A DNA stretch of 44,480 nucleotides from a virus. The stretch covers positions 1 to 44,480 of IMG/VR virus record IMGVR_UViG_3300009151_004681, one strand, 5' to 3'. Shown piece after piece: positions 1 through 7,672 of the stretch (its first letter is position 1; every line of letters starts with the position of its first letter). The notes under the pieces were generated by a model. That model was not told the DNA's origin and ran no database searches. It was given only the letters and a program-made list of their open reading frames with translations. Both the position numbers and the translations under genes were made by a program.

Positions 1-135
1 CACTTAAATAATCGCAACAACAACGAGTTAGCGTGTCAATTGTCAAACTTGATTCAAAATTTCACCGAGCAAACTGTGCAATTAGATACTGATGCATTTG
101 ATTTAAAAATTACTCGATGGTTTAATTGGAAGTAA
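1..135 (+). CDS. 3' end of a probable plus-strand gene, cut by the window edge
   Basis: Frame 1 is open from the first base to a TAA at 133-135, giving 44 residues that end in LDTDAFDLKITRWFNWK. The composition looks protein-like (mixed charged and aromatic residues, not low complexity). If real, it converges on the minus-strand gene and overlaps its 3' end by 33 bases, marking the end of the long minus-strand run. An open frame of this length can arise by chance in AT-rich DNA, and no start is visible, so the call rests on appearance and on the lack of any minus-strand gene here. Family not recognised. Confidence 0.45.
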   Translation, partial: HLNNRNNNELACQLSNLIQNFTEQTVQLDTDAFDLKITRWFNWK

Positions 136-1161
136 TATTTCTTTCTTGCATCCACCACACATATTGTTACATGCGATCAATCTACCGTCACCATATGTAG
201 GTATATCCCAAGTCTTCTCTACATTATTAAACCATGCTATACATTCTTCCAATGTATGCTCTAATGCATTGTTGTTTAATATTAATGGACGTAGTTGAGT
301 GTTAACCGCATTCATGTAGTTGTGTGATCCGTGTCCGAATGTTTTAGGTGCAAACCCTAAATAACAGCAAGGATATACTTCACCTACGCTGGTAATATAC
401 ACACTCTTGCTTTTGGCTGCTTTGCAAATTATTGGGACTTTTATTTCTATAGGGTAGCTGCCAATGTTGGTTACAGCAGTGGGTTCGGCTAATTGATCAA
501 ATATAATATTAAAATCAACATTGCTCGGTTTTCCCATTACATATACTAGATTCTTGTCTTTATCGTATATAGGTCCCTGATTACGACCGTGATCGATTAA
601 TTGAAACTCTTTAAATCCCATTTCTGTTGAGATGATTTGTGCTTGATCCTGCTGGTGCCTATTGTGATCAAAATCGATCATTTTCCATATAGCATGCCCG
701 CCTGCACTAATAAACGCTTCTGCATTACGTATCACTGTGCTATACAATGTGTTGCGTCTATAGATACTGTGCGTATCTGCCAAGCCGTCTATACAGAAGG
801 ATACTTCTATACCGAGAGCACCTAGCTTTTGCCAAAACATACGATCTCTGGCGCCACCATTTGTGCTGACAGAAATATTACTAAATCTAGGCATGTGTTG
901 TTTAAAGTATTCAACAATTTCTAATGCATCTGGATTCATTACGATATCACCAAAATTACCATTGATCAATATTTTTCTAAGTTGGCTTAGAAATGCAGGA
1001 GAAAATATATGTTTTGCCTCAACCAAGGTCATTGCGTGTTCTTCATACCCGTCATTGTGTGGGTATCCGCATAAGTTACGCGGGCATTTGGGGCAGGCAG
1101 CATTGCACTCACTAGATATTTCTAGGTGTACTTCTTTTATGTCTTCTACTGCATACATCAT
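103..1161 (-). CDS. Radical SAM protein with C-terminal SPASM-like region
   Basis: Radical SAM enzymes bind a [4Fe-4S] cluster through CX3CX2C and cleave S-adenosylmethionine to start radical chemistry. Here the motif CNAACPKC lies at residues 19-26, very near the N-terminus. A LINGNFGD stretch takes the place of the usual GGEP motif. The C-terminal third carries a SPASM-like set of cysteines: one in PIICKAAK, a CC pair in GEVYPCCYLG, one in LEECIAW and three in CNNMCGGCKK, which would bind auxiliary clusters. SPASM proteins usually modify peptides or proteins. I chose the double ATG at 1161, which has AGGA about 10 bases upstream and leaves a 16-base gap after the PBP7-like gene. A TTG at 1197 would add 12 residues and overlap that gene. 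It differs from the seven other radical SAM proteins in the window, whose extra cysteines are N-terminal. Confidence 0.85.
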   Translation of the reverse strand: MMYAVEDIKEVHLEISSECNAACPKCPRNLCGYPHNDGYEEHAMTLVEAKHIFSPAFLSQLRKILINGNFGDIVMNPDALEIVEYFKQHMPRFSNISVSTNGGARDRMFWQKLGALGIEVSFCIDGLADTHSIYRRNTLYSTVIRNAEAFISAGGHAIWKMIDFDHNRHQQDQAQIISTEMGFKEFQLIDHGRNQGPIYDKDKNLVYVMGKPSNVDFNIIFDQLAEPTAVTNIGSYPIEIKVPIICKAAKSKSVYITSVGEVYPCCYLGFAPKTFGHGSHNYMNAVNTQLRPLILNNNALEHTLEECIAWFNNVEKTWDIPTYGDGRLIACNNMCGGCKKEILLPIKPSSNF

Positions 1162-1177
1162 ACGGAGTAAATCCTGT

Positions 1178-1951
1178 TCAGTTAATATCGCGATCAAGAA
1201 TATGATTAAACATTATATTCTCTACTTGTGCAAGTCGTTGTGTCTTGTTTGCTTCACCTAAAATAACTATAACATATTGTTGTTTCTTGTTTTGCACAAG
1301 TAACGCCACACACCATCCGGCAGGATTAGTAAATCCAGTCTTGCTAATTAGAATATTATCAAACTCTATTAACACTGGTCGATTGGTATTGTTTATATCT
1401 ATGCTCCGAATCTTCTTTCCATAATGAGCATCTATTAATGATTGTTTTTTTGTGCTTGTAATTGTTATTAACTCGTATTTGGCGACTTCCTTTAACAATA
1501 TTCCAATCTCACCAGCTGTGGATATGTTTGCACTACTTAACCCACTGGGGTCATTAAATCGAGTCTGTGTCATGCCCAATGCAGTTGCTTTGGTATTCAT
1601 TGCTTTTATAAATGCTTTTCGACCACCAGGATAGTTTGCAGCCAATGTTTCTGCTGCGGCATTATCGGATCGTATCAACATAGCACTAAATAAATCTTCT
1701 CGACTATAGTGAGTAAGTGGCAATCGACTCTTTGTCACACGAGATAGTTTCAACTGTTGACCCATACTGGGGTTTTGACCGATAGCTATTATTGCTGTCA
1801 TTAGCTTAGTCAGACTTGCAATAGGGCGAGCGCTATTTACATCGTTACCAATTATTATATTATCTGTAGTTTCATTATAAACCCAAATGCTGGGTTTCTT
1901 AGCTGCATGGGCTGATATTGAAAAGAACAACAAGATAATAAGAAATTTCAT
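1178..1951 (-). CDS. D-Ala-D-Ala endopeptidase/carboxypeptidase, PBP7-like (peptidase S11)
   Basis: A serine peptidase of the penicillin-binding-protein S11 family, which cuts peptidoglycan stem peptides or cross-links. All three catalytic motifs are present: SLTK (Ser46, Lys49), SDN (95-97) and KTG (204-206). Residues 1-16 form a signal peptide (MKFLIILLFFSISAHA), so the enzyme should act in the periplasm. At 257 residues it is the catalytic domain only, as in PBP7, without the C-terminal beta domain of PBP5-type enzymes. It starts 1 base after the stop of the carbamoyltransferase gene, so the two are probably co-transcribed. A secreted PBP-type enzyme in a phage could help lysis, remodel the wall, or interfere with beta-lactam-like effectors; the sequence does not say which. 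Confidence 0.9.
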   Translation of the reverse strand: MKFLIILLFFSISAHAAKKPSIWVYNETTDNIIIGNDVNSARPIASLTKLMTAIIAIGQNPSMGQQLKLSRVTKSRLPLTHYSREDLFSAMLIRSDNAAAETLAANYPGGRKAFIKAMNTKATALGMTQTRFNDPSGLSSANISTAGEIGILLKEVAKYELITITSTKKQSLIDAHYGKKIRSIDINNTNRPVLIEFDNILISKTGFTNPAGWCVALLVQNKKQQYVIVILGEANKTQRLAQVENIMFNHILDRDIN

Positions 1952-1952
1952 T

Positions 1953-2882
1953 TTAACTTGGCCAAGCTATTCGTGTATCAGCTAATAACAATGCTGCACC
2001 AATCGCACTAGAACTATCACCAGGTACAGGTAATCCCCATACATTATCCCACAGTGGTAATATACGTTGTCGAGCTTTGCTATTCATTGCACATCCGCCC
2101 ATGTATACCAAGTTGCGCTCGCCGGTTAGTTCTAGTGCTTTATGCATTACCCAGATTACTTGCTCCTCAAATACTCGTTGTACCGCAGTGGCGATGTCGT
2201 AACGATCATAATATGATAAGATTAAATGAGGCCAATTATAAACACCACGATGTAAATTATATCTAGCTTGCATTGGAGATTTGAAATAATCGGCTACAGT
2301 TTCATAATATCTAGTATATGAACCGTGATCGCTATCAAGTTGTAATAAATGTTCTTCACCCAATGGTTTATATCCTATTAGTTTAGTAAATGCAGAATAG
2401 AATAATCCAAGACTAGTTGGGTAACTAACACTCCATAATTTTGTAAGCGTCTTACCGGTGCCTTTCCATATTGAAGCTGATTCCCATTCACCTATAGCAT
2501 CCAATACTACAATAGCTGCACTGTCAAATGTTGATGTATAGAATCCGGCTGCTGCATGAGTCTTATGATGAGAAAAATATTTTATTGGTATCGATGGTAT
2601 AGGCAATTTCTTCAAGTATACGCTAGGAAGTACTTGACTATCAAATGCATCGGCATATTGTCCGGAATATAATTGACGAAACTTTTTAATCAATGGGCGT
2701 TCATACCACGCTATCTGATCTGGTTTACCATGAGCAAGAACATCAGATATCAACGGCTTACATAATAGTTCATCGCCGGAATAAGTATAGTTTCGTGACT
2801 GTGCCCAAAATGCTAATTTATCATCCTTAATCACTGCGATACTTGCATCGTGATTAAGAGCTGTAATACCCCAGGTAATCAT
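1953..2882 (-). CDS. Carbamoyltransferase N-terminal (Kae1-like) domain, stand-alone
   Basis: Matches the first domain of the NodU/CmcH/TobZ O-carbamoyltransferase family, an ASKHA/Kae1-like fold. Visible motifs are NHDAS (10-14), the metal-binding HHKTH (105-109), VVLDAIGE (125-132), GYKPLGEEHLL (170-180), GGCAMN (262-267) and PGDSSSAIGAAL (287-298). Known family members are about 550-600 residues, with a second YrdC-like domain that makes carbamoyl-adenylate; this protein ends after 309 residues without it. No frameshifted remnant follows, because the PBP7-like gene starts 1 base later. It may therefore use carbamoyl-adenylate from elsewhere, or do a different nucleotide-dependent transfer. 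Its ATG overlaps the TGA of the upstream 33-residue ORF (ATGA), so its translation is probably coupled to it. Confidence 0.8.
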   Translation of the reverse strand: MITWGITALNHDASIAVIKDDKLAFWAQSRNYTYSGDELLCKPLISDVLAHGKPDQIAWYERPLIKKFRQLYSGQYADAFDSQVLPSVYLKKLPIPSIPIKYFSHHKTHAAAGFYTSTFDSAAIVVLDAIGEWESASIWKGTGKTLTKLWSVSYPTSLGLFYSAFTKLIGYKPLGEEHLLQLDSDHGSYTRYYETVADYFKSPMQARYNLHRGVYNWPHLILSYYDRYDIATAVQRVFEEQVIWVMHKALELTGERNLVYMGGCAMNSKARQRILPLWDNVWGLPVPGDSSSAIGAALLLADTRIAWPS

Positions 2883-2980
2883 TTATAAATGAATGGATCT
2901 CTACGGCGCAACTCTTTAAGTTTACGCCGATAGCGTATCTCAAGACGTATGCGCTGATATAACGTTTTTATCCAGTTCAT
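2879..2980 (-). CDS. Small very basic peptide (33 residues), coupled at both ends
   Basis: The peptide begins MNWIKTLYQR and ends RRRDPFIYK. It has 12 Lys/Arg and only 3 acidic residues, five aromatics, and no cysteine. Three signs say it is real: its ATG overlaps the TGA of the upstream gene as ATGA; its own TGA overlaps the ATG of the carbamoyltransferase gene as ATGA; and GGAG lies about 9 bases before its start. It exactly fills the space between those genes. The middle would form an amphipathic basic helix. Function unknown. Its place next to eight radical SAM genes makes it a candidate peptide substrate, but it could equally be a small regulatory or nucleic-acid-binding protein. Confidence 0.8.
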   Translation of the reverse strand: MNWIKTLYQRIRLEIRYRRKLKELRRRDPFIYK

Positions 2981-4104
2981 CCCATTCTCCTTTGATAATC
3001 ATATCCCGGTTTTAGCTTGGCAATCTGTTGTTGCTTATAGTCACTGTCGGTCCAACAGTAATCGAATGTTTGATTGATACCATTTACTTCTATCTTATAT
3101 ATATCTAGATGTGCAGACAGCATATTCCATATAGCTTGAGAATCAGTAGTTCCAAAACTCTGCTGCAATTGCACCTGCCCTAAGGGTAAATAACCAAGAC
3201 TTAGTGAAACATCCGTTATGTCTTGCCCATTGTTTTGTAGCCAGTTTCGAAAGTGATCTTGTTCTTTATCATGCCACGGACATACACTATTATACACAAT
3301 ATCATTACCCCATTCAACATCAAATTCTCCAGAATAATATTTAAGATGTGTAATTGCATCACATACCGTATTGGTTAAAACAGGTGCATGTTCGTCTCGA
3401 AATACTTCAAACAAGGTTTTCCCTATCTGAGTCCAATGCATGTACACACCGCCCAATACACGATCATATCCATTGGATTTAAACAGTTGTCTATGTTCAT
3501 CGGTAAGTGGATATCTATCTGCCGTAATCCAAGTTGTAATTTGACTTGGACGTACCCAATTTGGAGCCGTTACTGCTTTTCTTCTGCTTAGAATAAGAGA
3601 CTCTAATTCATGACATATATTGTTTAATTGACGTATAGCATATTTAACCTCATAGTCGGCGTGTTTATACCAGTTACTAATATTTGATACTGTTCCTTGC
3701 AGAATTTCAAAATGATTATGTAATTCGTTAAACAATATATGATTGGGCCCATTTTCGGCCCAATCAGTTGCTAATACTGTATCCGGAGTGATAACTAAAT
3801 CGATATGGTATCCATCTAAGCCATTATTGACTGTGGTAATGTGGTTTGTAATCTCATTGCATAGATATTCCACAGTGCGGGCAGTTTGTGGAAATCCAAG
3901 GAAACAGTAATTTTTCTCTAATGGTTTAGCTGACTTTAATAATTTTTCAAGAGCCGATATCCAGTCTTGCCCAAGTTCGTGATCAAATGATTGTATAACA
4001 TAGTCAAGTTGATCGGCATGATTCAAGGGATTGCGTAGAACTATACGTACATTAGATTCCACGCCACCACCTAGAAACATCTGATCTGGCTGCAAGTATA
4101 TCAT
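2977..4104 (-). CDS. Conserved-looking phage protein of unknown function (375 residues)
   Basis: Soluble, with no signal peptide or membrane segment and no catalytic motif I can name. It is rich in Trp, His and Asn, with stretches such as FNELHNHFEILQGTV, HWTQIGKTLFEVFRDEHAP and LKYYSGEFDVEWG that look like conserved packed motifs, not drift. It resembles proteins I associate with marine phage genomes, but I cannot place it in a named family. It overlaps the upstream radical SAM gene by 53 bases if the first ATG (4104) is used. A second ATG at 4080 would reduce this to 29 bases; neither has a strong ribosome binding site. Its position inside the radical SAM run suggests an accessory role there, for example substrate binding; this is inference. 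Confidence 0.75.
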   Translation of the reverse strand: MIYLQPDQMFLGGGVESNVRIVLRNPLNHADQLDYVIQSFDHELGQDWISALEKLLKSAKPLEKNYCFLGFPQTARTVEYLCNEITNHITTVNNGLDGYHIDLVITPDTVLATDWAENGPNHILFNELHNHFEILQGTVSNISNWYKHADYEVKYAIRQLNNICHELESLILSRRKAVTAPNWVRPSQITTWITADRYPLTDEHRQLFKSNGYDRVLGGVYMHWTQIGKTLFEVFRDEHAPVLTNTVCDAITHLKYYSGEFDVEWGNDIVYNSVCPWHDKEQDHFRNWLQNNGQDITDVSLSLGYLPLGQVQLQQSFGTTDSQAIWNMLSAHLDIYKIEVNGINQTFDYCWTDSDYKQQQIAKLKPGYDYQRRMG

Positions 4105-5350
4105 TCATTGTGATGTTATGTGTACGTATACTTTCTAATTTTAATATACGTGTCTTACCTCTACGTAGTCCATCTGCATAAGCATCTGGCCATTGTTCCT
4201 CAAAAGTAGGACGTTGTTTAAGTTGTAGTAATACATCTGCCAATGCTCTAGAGCATTGTGGGACAAGTTCATCAATCCATGCATTTAATATGTTACGTGG
4301 TAATGCAAGTGGACTCATAACAATATCCGGAGTAAAACTGAATATAACTTTAGCCAATATATCAACACCAAGTTGTTTAGCTAACTTGTCGATCGCAATA
4401 ACTTCGAACATACCTGGCAAGGTCAGTGTAAAATCTATACGTAATTGTCTTGGATGTTTTGCATATGGTAGCCCAAGTTTAAAATTATCTAACCATTCGT
4501 TATAATTTAATCCGGTGCGTATGTATTCGCCAATGGCACCGGTACCATCAAGACTGGCACATATTTGCCAATCACGTAAATGTGCAAGTATGTCTTTATA
4601 TAAATTAGTACCGCCATAACCAACTTTACTAAGATTAGTATTGTACCGAGCATAGACTTTTTTTCCATCGCCAAGCTCAATTATACGTTTCATATATCTC
4701 CAGTGTTGTTCATACATTAGTGGTTCGCCGCCCACCCAGTAAATCTCTTCCACTCTATGTTCTTCAACTGCTTGAGAAAATTCGGCCTCTATCTGTGTGT
4801 CTTGGAATTGTGTTATTTGCTTTTTAACCGTAGGACGCATCCAATTATTTTTTGGATCAGACCAATTGACCATATTATTCTGACGTTGTTCTGTTTCCCA
4901 ACTACTAGAAAGCATGTCACCACACATACGGCATTTGAAGTTACAGAGATTGCTAAATCTATAATCCCAACTAACTGGTAACATTGTGGTTGTGCCATCA
5001 GCATCGGTTGTGCTGGATATTTTATCATATTTGTGTTTAAACAATTGCCAAAAATATGTTCGATATACATCAGTATTCAATAGCTTGTCGTTGCATACTT
5101 CACATTCTGGCAATGTTTCTCCAGCTATCATTCTTTGTCTAACCGATCGCATATGATCACTATTCCAATGTTCTTCTAAGGTGATTGGAATATATTTGCC
5201 GGAACCGGCAGCGGTGTCGATATATTGTTTAAAATTTTGGGCCGGTTCGCGACTTGCACAGCACATCCTACGTTCTCCTTGTGGAGAAAGATATGTATGT
5301 ACCCAGGGTGCTAGGCAAAGAGATTTGGGTTTTTCTAAAATATTAGTCAT
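4052..5350 (-). CDS. Radical SAM protein with N-terminal twitch-like region (array member B)
   Basis: The core motif CNFKCRMC lies at residues 136-143, followed by the SAM-binding VGGEP and a later ASLDG strand motif. Before the core is a cysteine-rich region with Cys12 (in LCLAPWVHTY), the pair Cys30-Cys31 after a Gly-containing turn, and Cys83/Cys86 in CEVC. This layout is that of proteins annotated as twitch-domain radical SAM: a shortened SPASM-like auxiliary cluster site, here N-terminal and not C-terminal. Start at the ATG at 5350, 2 bases after the stop of the next upstream radical SAM gene; no clear Shine-Dalgarno sequence, so reinitiation is likely. Last of seven consecutive radical SAM genes. 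The substrate cannot be read from the sequence. Confidence 0.88.
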   Translation of the reverse strand: MTNILEKPKSLCLAPWVHTYLSPQGERRMCCASREPAQNFKQYIDTAAGSGKYIPITLEEHWNSDHMRSVRQRMIAGETLPECEVCNDKLLNTDVYRTYFWQLFKHKYDKISSTTDADGTTTMLPVSWDYRFSNLCNFKCRMCGDMLSSSWETEQRQNNMVNWSDPKNNWMRPTVKKQITQFQDTQIEAEFSQAVEEHRVEEIYWVGGEPLMYEQHWRYMKRIIELGDGKKVYARYNTNLSKVGYGGTNLYKDILAHLRDWQICASLDGTGAIGEYIRTGLNYNEWLDNFKLGLPYAKHPRQLRIDFTLTLPGMFEVIAIDKLAKQLGVDILAKVIFSFTPDIVMSPLALPRNILNAWIDELVPQCSRALADVLLQLKQRPTFEEQWPDAYADGLRRGKTRILKLESIRTHNITMNDILAARSDVSRWWRGI

Positions 5351-5352
5351 AA

Positions 5353-6471
5353 TTATTCAAAGCACACAGAATGATTTTGTTTACGTGTTTGGTCTAATAA
5401 GGAATTAAATAAACGACTACGTTCCCATTGTACGGTATCAAATGGTTGTGATTCTAATGTGTTGATTAGTTTTGTAAATAATTGTTTATTAATATCAGAT
5501 AGTTCCATACCTAGATATGTTTGTATACGAGAAATTGCTAGGCTTCGTAAATTTGTCGGTAAATTCCATGGTATCATATGCACAGGCTGTGACACCGGTT
5601 GAAAAATGTGATCTATTCCATTACGCTTATCAATATTTTGATTTCTTACATTGTTAATTAAAGAAATCAATGGCGCCAACTGTAGGATGTTAAGATTGGA
5701 TATTGTTGTGTTTATTAGCAAACTGTGACTAGTGTGCGCAAGCAAATATAAATTTTTTAATACCAATGGCCAGTTTGTCCCATCCCTGACTAGTTCAGCT
5801 ATGTGTTCAGTTCCATCAAGACTAATGGTCCAATGTATTGATGGTAATTTTTTCATAGCATCTATCCAAAAATCATCCTTGAAACTGCCATTAGTTGTAA
5901 TTTGAATATCAATATTATGTAACTTGTGATCAATAATGTACTGTATAATCTGTTTAACCTCGGGCATACATGTTGGTTCACCTCCTGCTAATTTAAGCAT
6001 TTTAAGCGTAGGTAAGATATCTATAACATATTCTAAAGTTTGTTTATCTATATACTGTATCTTACTATGTCCGATGCTGCGATAAAATGATTGTAATTCA
6101 TGATTATGTTGTGCTTCAATATCAATTCCACTACTAAAATCTGGCTCACAACTTCTGCATCGAAAATTACACAAATTACTAAGACGTAGATCTAAGTATA
6201 TGGGTGCTTGTTGTTTTTCTGTTTCTCCCCATTCTGACAATGCTTCAAGACGTGTACTTATTCCAGTTATTTTTTCCTTATGTTGACAATGCCAACATCC
6301 ACTTAGTGGCCGGTTGTTTTTAAGTGCCAGATTTATATTAACAAGTTCATCACTATCCCAAAATTCGTTAATAGGCAATGGTGATATTTTTCCGTACGAA
6401 CAACACGGTTTTATTCCGTCAGGTTGTAAAAAAATATGCACATTTGGCAACGGACAACTACGATTTGTCAT
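5353..6471 (-). CDS. Radical SAM protein with N-terminal twitch-like region (array member C)
   Basis: Numbering from the ATG at 6471: the core motif CNFRCRSC is at residues 101-108, with LAGGEP as the SAM-binding loop and TISLDG further on. The N-terminal auxiliary cysteines are Cys6, the pair Cys23-Cys24 (IKPCC) and Cys59/Cys62 (CWHC), the same pattern as its neighbours but in the shortest N-terminal region of the set. I prefer ATG 6471, overlapping the upstream stop by 14 bases, over a TTG at 6477. The gene is somewhat more AT-rich than the average in this run. The C-terminal half is poorly conserved relative to the other members, consistent with a different substrate. Confidence 0.87.
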   Translation of the reverse strand: MTNRSCPLPNVHIFLQPDGIKPCCSYGKISPLPINEFWDSDELVNINLALKNNRPLSGCWHCQHKEKITGISTRLEALSEWGETEKQQAPIYLDLRLSNLCNFRCRSCEPDFSSGIDIEAQHNHELQSFYRSIGHSKIQYIDKQTLEYVIDILPTLKMLKLAGGEPTCMPEVKQIIQYIIDHKLHNIDIQITTNGSFKDDFWIDAMKKLPSIHWTISLDGTEHIAELVRDGTNWPLVLKNLYLLAHTSHSLLINTTISNLNILQLAPLISLINNVRNQNIDKRNGIDHIFQPVSQPVHMIPWNLPTNLRSLAISRIQTYLGMELSDINKQLFTKLINTLESQPFDTVQWERSRLFNSLLDQTRKQNHSVCFE

Positions 6472-7672
6472 ATTCAATTAACTTAGCAAACTCTGGCTCA
6501 ACAATAGATAGATTTTGCGACCTTTTACGATCAAGATCAGCTATCCTCATACGCATGATTGCCCCATCTGTACTTGCCCCTTTATTCATAAATTTTGCAA
6601 TAAATTTAAATTCTGCCAATATATTTTCTAAGACATCGGCATTGAGTAATCTATCAGTTATTACACTCTTGGCTGTATCTGGCAATGACGCTACACTAAA
6701 ATACCAAGCATCATGCATGATATTCCAATATATGTAATCAAATTGTTGCCCAACAATCCATTGTGCTACAGTTTTGAGATAATACACATTAAACACATTT
6801 ACTGTACAGCATACCTGTAATCGTATATTGTTATATCGGGTGCGTAGTTCTTTAAATTTCTGTATGTTATCACATACTTCTGTCCATACTGAATTACTAC
6901 GTTGATACTCGAATCTTTCTGCAACATCATCAATGCTAAATGCGATCTCCACTAATTTAAAATGCTGCCAAATATTTTCAGCATTGCTAGGCCATTGTGT
7001 GCCATTTGTATTATAGTGGATTTCAATATTACCTGCCAGTCCTTGATCAACAAGCCGTTGCAGCATATCAAAATGCTCACGGATCATGAATGGCTCGCCA
7101 CCAGTGAATTCAATATATCGTATTTGTTCAGATACTTGTGCTATCTCCTGCCAGAAGCTAGGATTTTCACGTGGCCACGCACCAGCACGTAACATGGTAA
7201 AGTGATGGTTATTTTTTGAATCTTCTCCAACTGGCAAATTTTTTAATTCTTCAACTGCAAATGTGCTTGAACTCCAGCTACCACATATACGGCATTTTAA
7301 ATTACAGATATTTCCCAGCTTGAGATCTAAAAACATTAATGGTTTTGCATCAGCAGTCCAACTTTGTTCCGGCAGCATGTGTTTTAGTCTGTCTAATGTA
7401 TGCATACGTTTGCTTGTACGACCACCACGTTCTTCATTCCAACATTTCCTGCAAGTTTTTGGCTGTTTCCCATCAAGAAATTCTTGACGAAGATCCCGCA
7501 TATGACTGCTGTCTTGAATATTTTGAAACCCTGCTTGATGCAAATCAAATTTATTACCGGCATCATCTACTATCTCATCATCAGCAAGACAGCATGGTCT
7601 TACTGTGCCAATGGGGCTGGTCTCAAGGCTGACCCAGGGTAATACGCAGAACTTATCGTGTGGAATATTCAT
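6458..7672 (-). CDS. Radical SAM protein with N-terminal twitch-like region (array member D)
   Basis: From the ATG at 7672, the first residues MNIPHDKFCVLPWVS contain the first auxiliary cysteine (Cys9). The CC pair is at 27-28 (VRPCC) and CRKC at 74-77. The core CNLKCRIC follows at 123-130, then FTGGEPF. The ATG at 7672 overlaps the upstream TGA as ATGA; a longer open frame of 15 residues upstream reads poorly and lies inside the previous gene, so I rejected it. The region around IAFSIDD replaces the usual SLDG of the other members, a small change near the substrate side of the barrel. Translation is probably coupled to the upstream radical SAM gene. Confidence 0.88.
   Translation of the reverse strand: MNIPHDKFCVLPWVSLETSPIGTVRPCCLADDEIVDDAGNKFDLHQAGFQNIQDSSHMRDLRQEFLDGKQPKTCRKCWNEERGGRTSKRMHTLDRLKHMLPEQSWTADAKPLMFLDLKLGNICNLKCRICGSWSSSTFAVEELKNLPVGEDSKNNHHFTMLRAGAWPRENPSFWQEIAQVSEQIRYIEFTGGEPFMIREHFDMLQRLVDQGLAGNIEIHYNTNGTQWPSNAENIWQHFKLVEIAFSIDDVAERFEYQRSNSVWTEVCDNIQKFKELRTRYNNIRLQVCCTVNVFNVYYLKTVAQWIVGQQFDYIYWNIMHDAWYFSVASLPDTAKSVITDRLLNADVLENILAEFKFIAKFMNKGASTDGAIMRMRIADLDRKRSQNLSIVEPEFAKLIEYDKS

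Noticed and set aside
1958-1967. Palindrome CTTGGCCAAG near the PBP7-like start as an operator
   Set aside because: Ten bases only, inside coding sequence, without a second copy; expected by chance.
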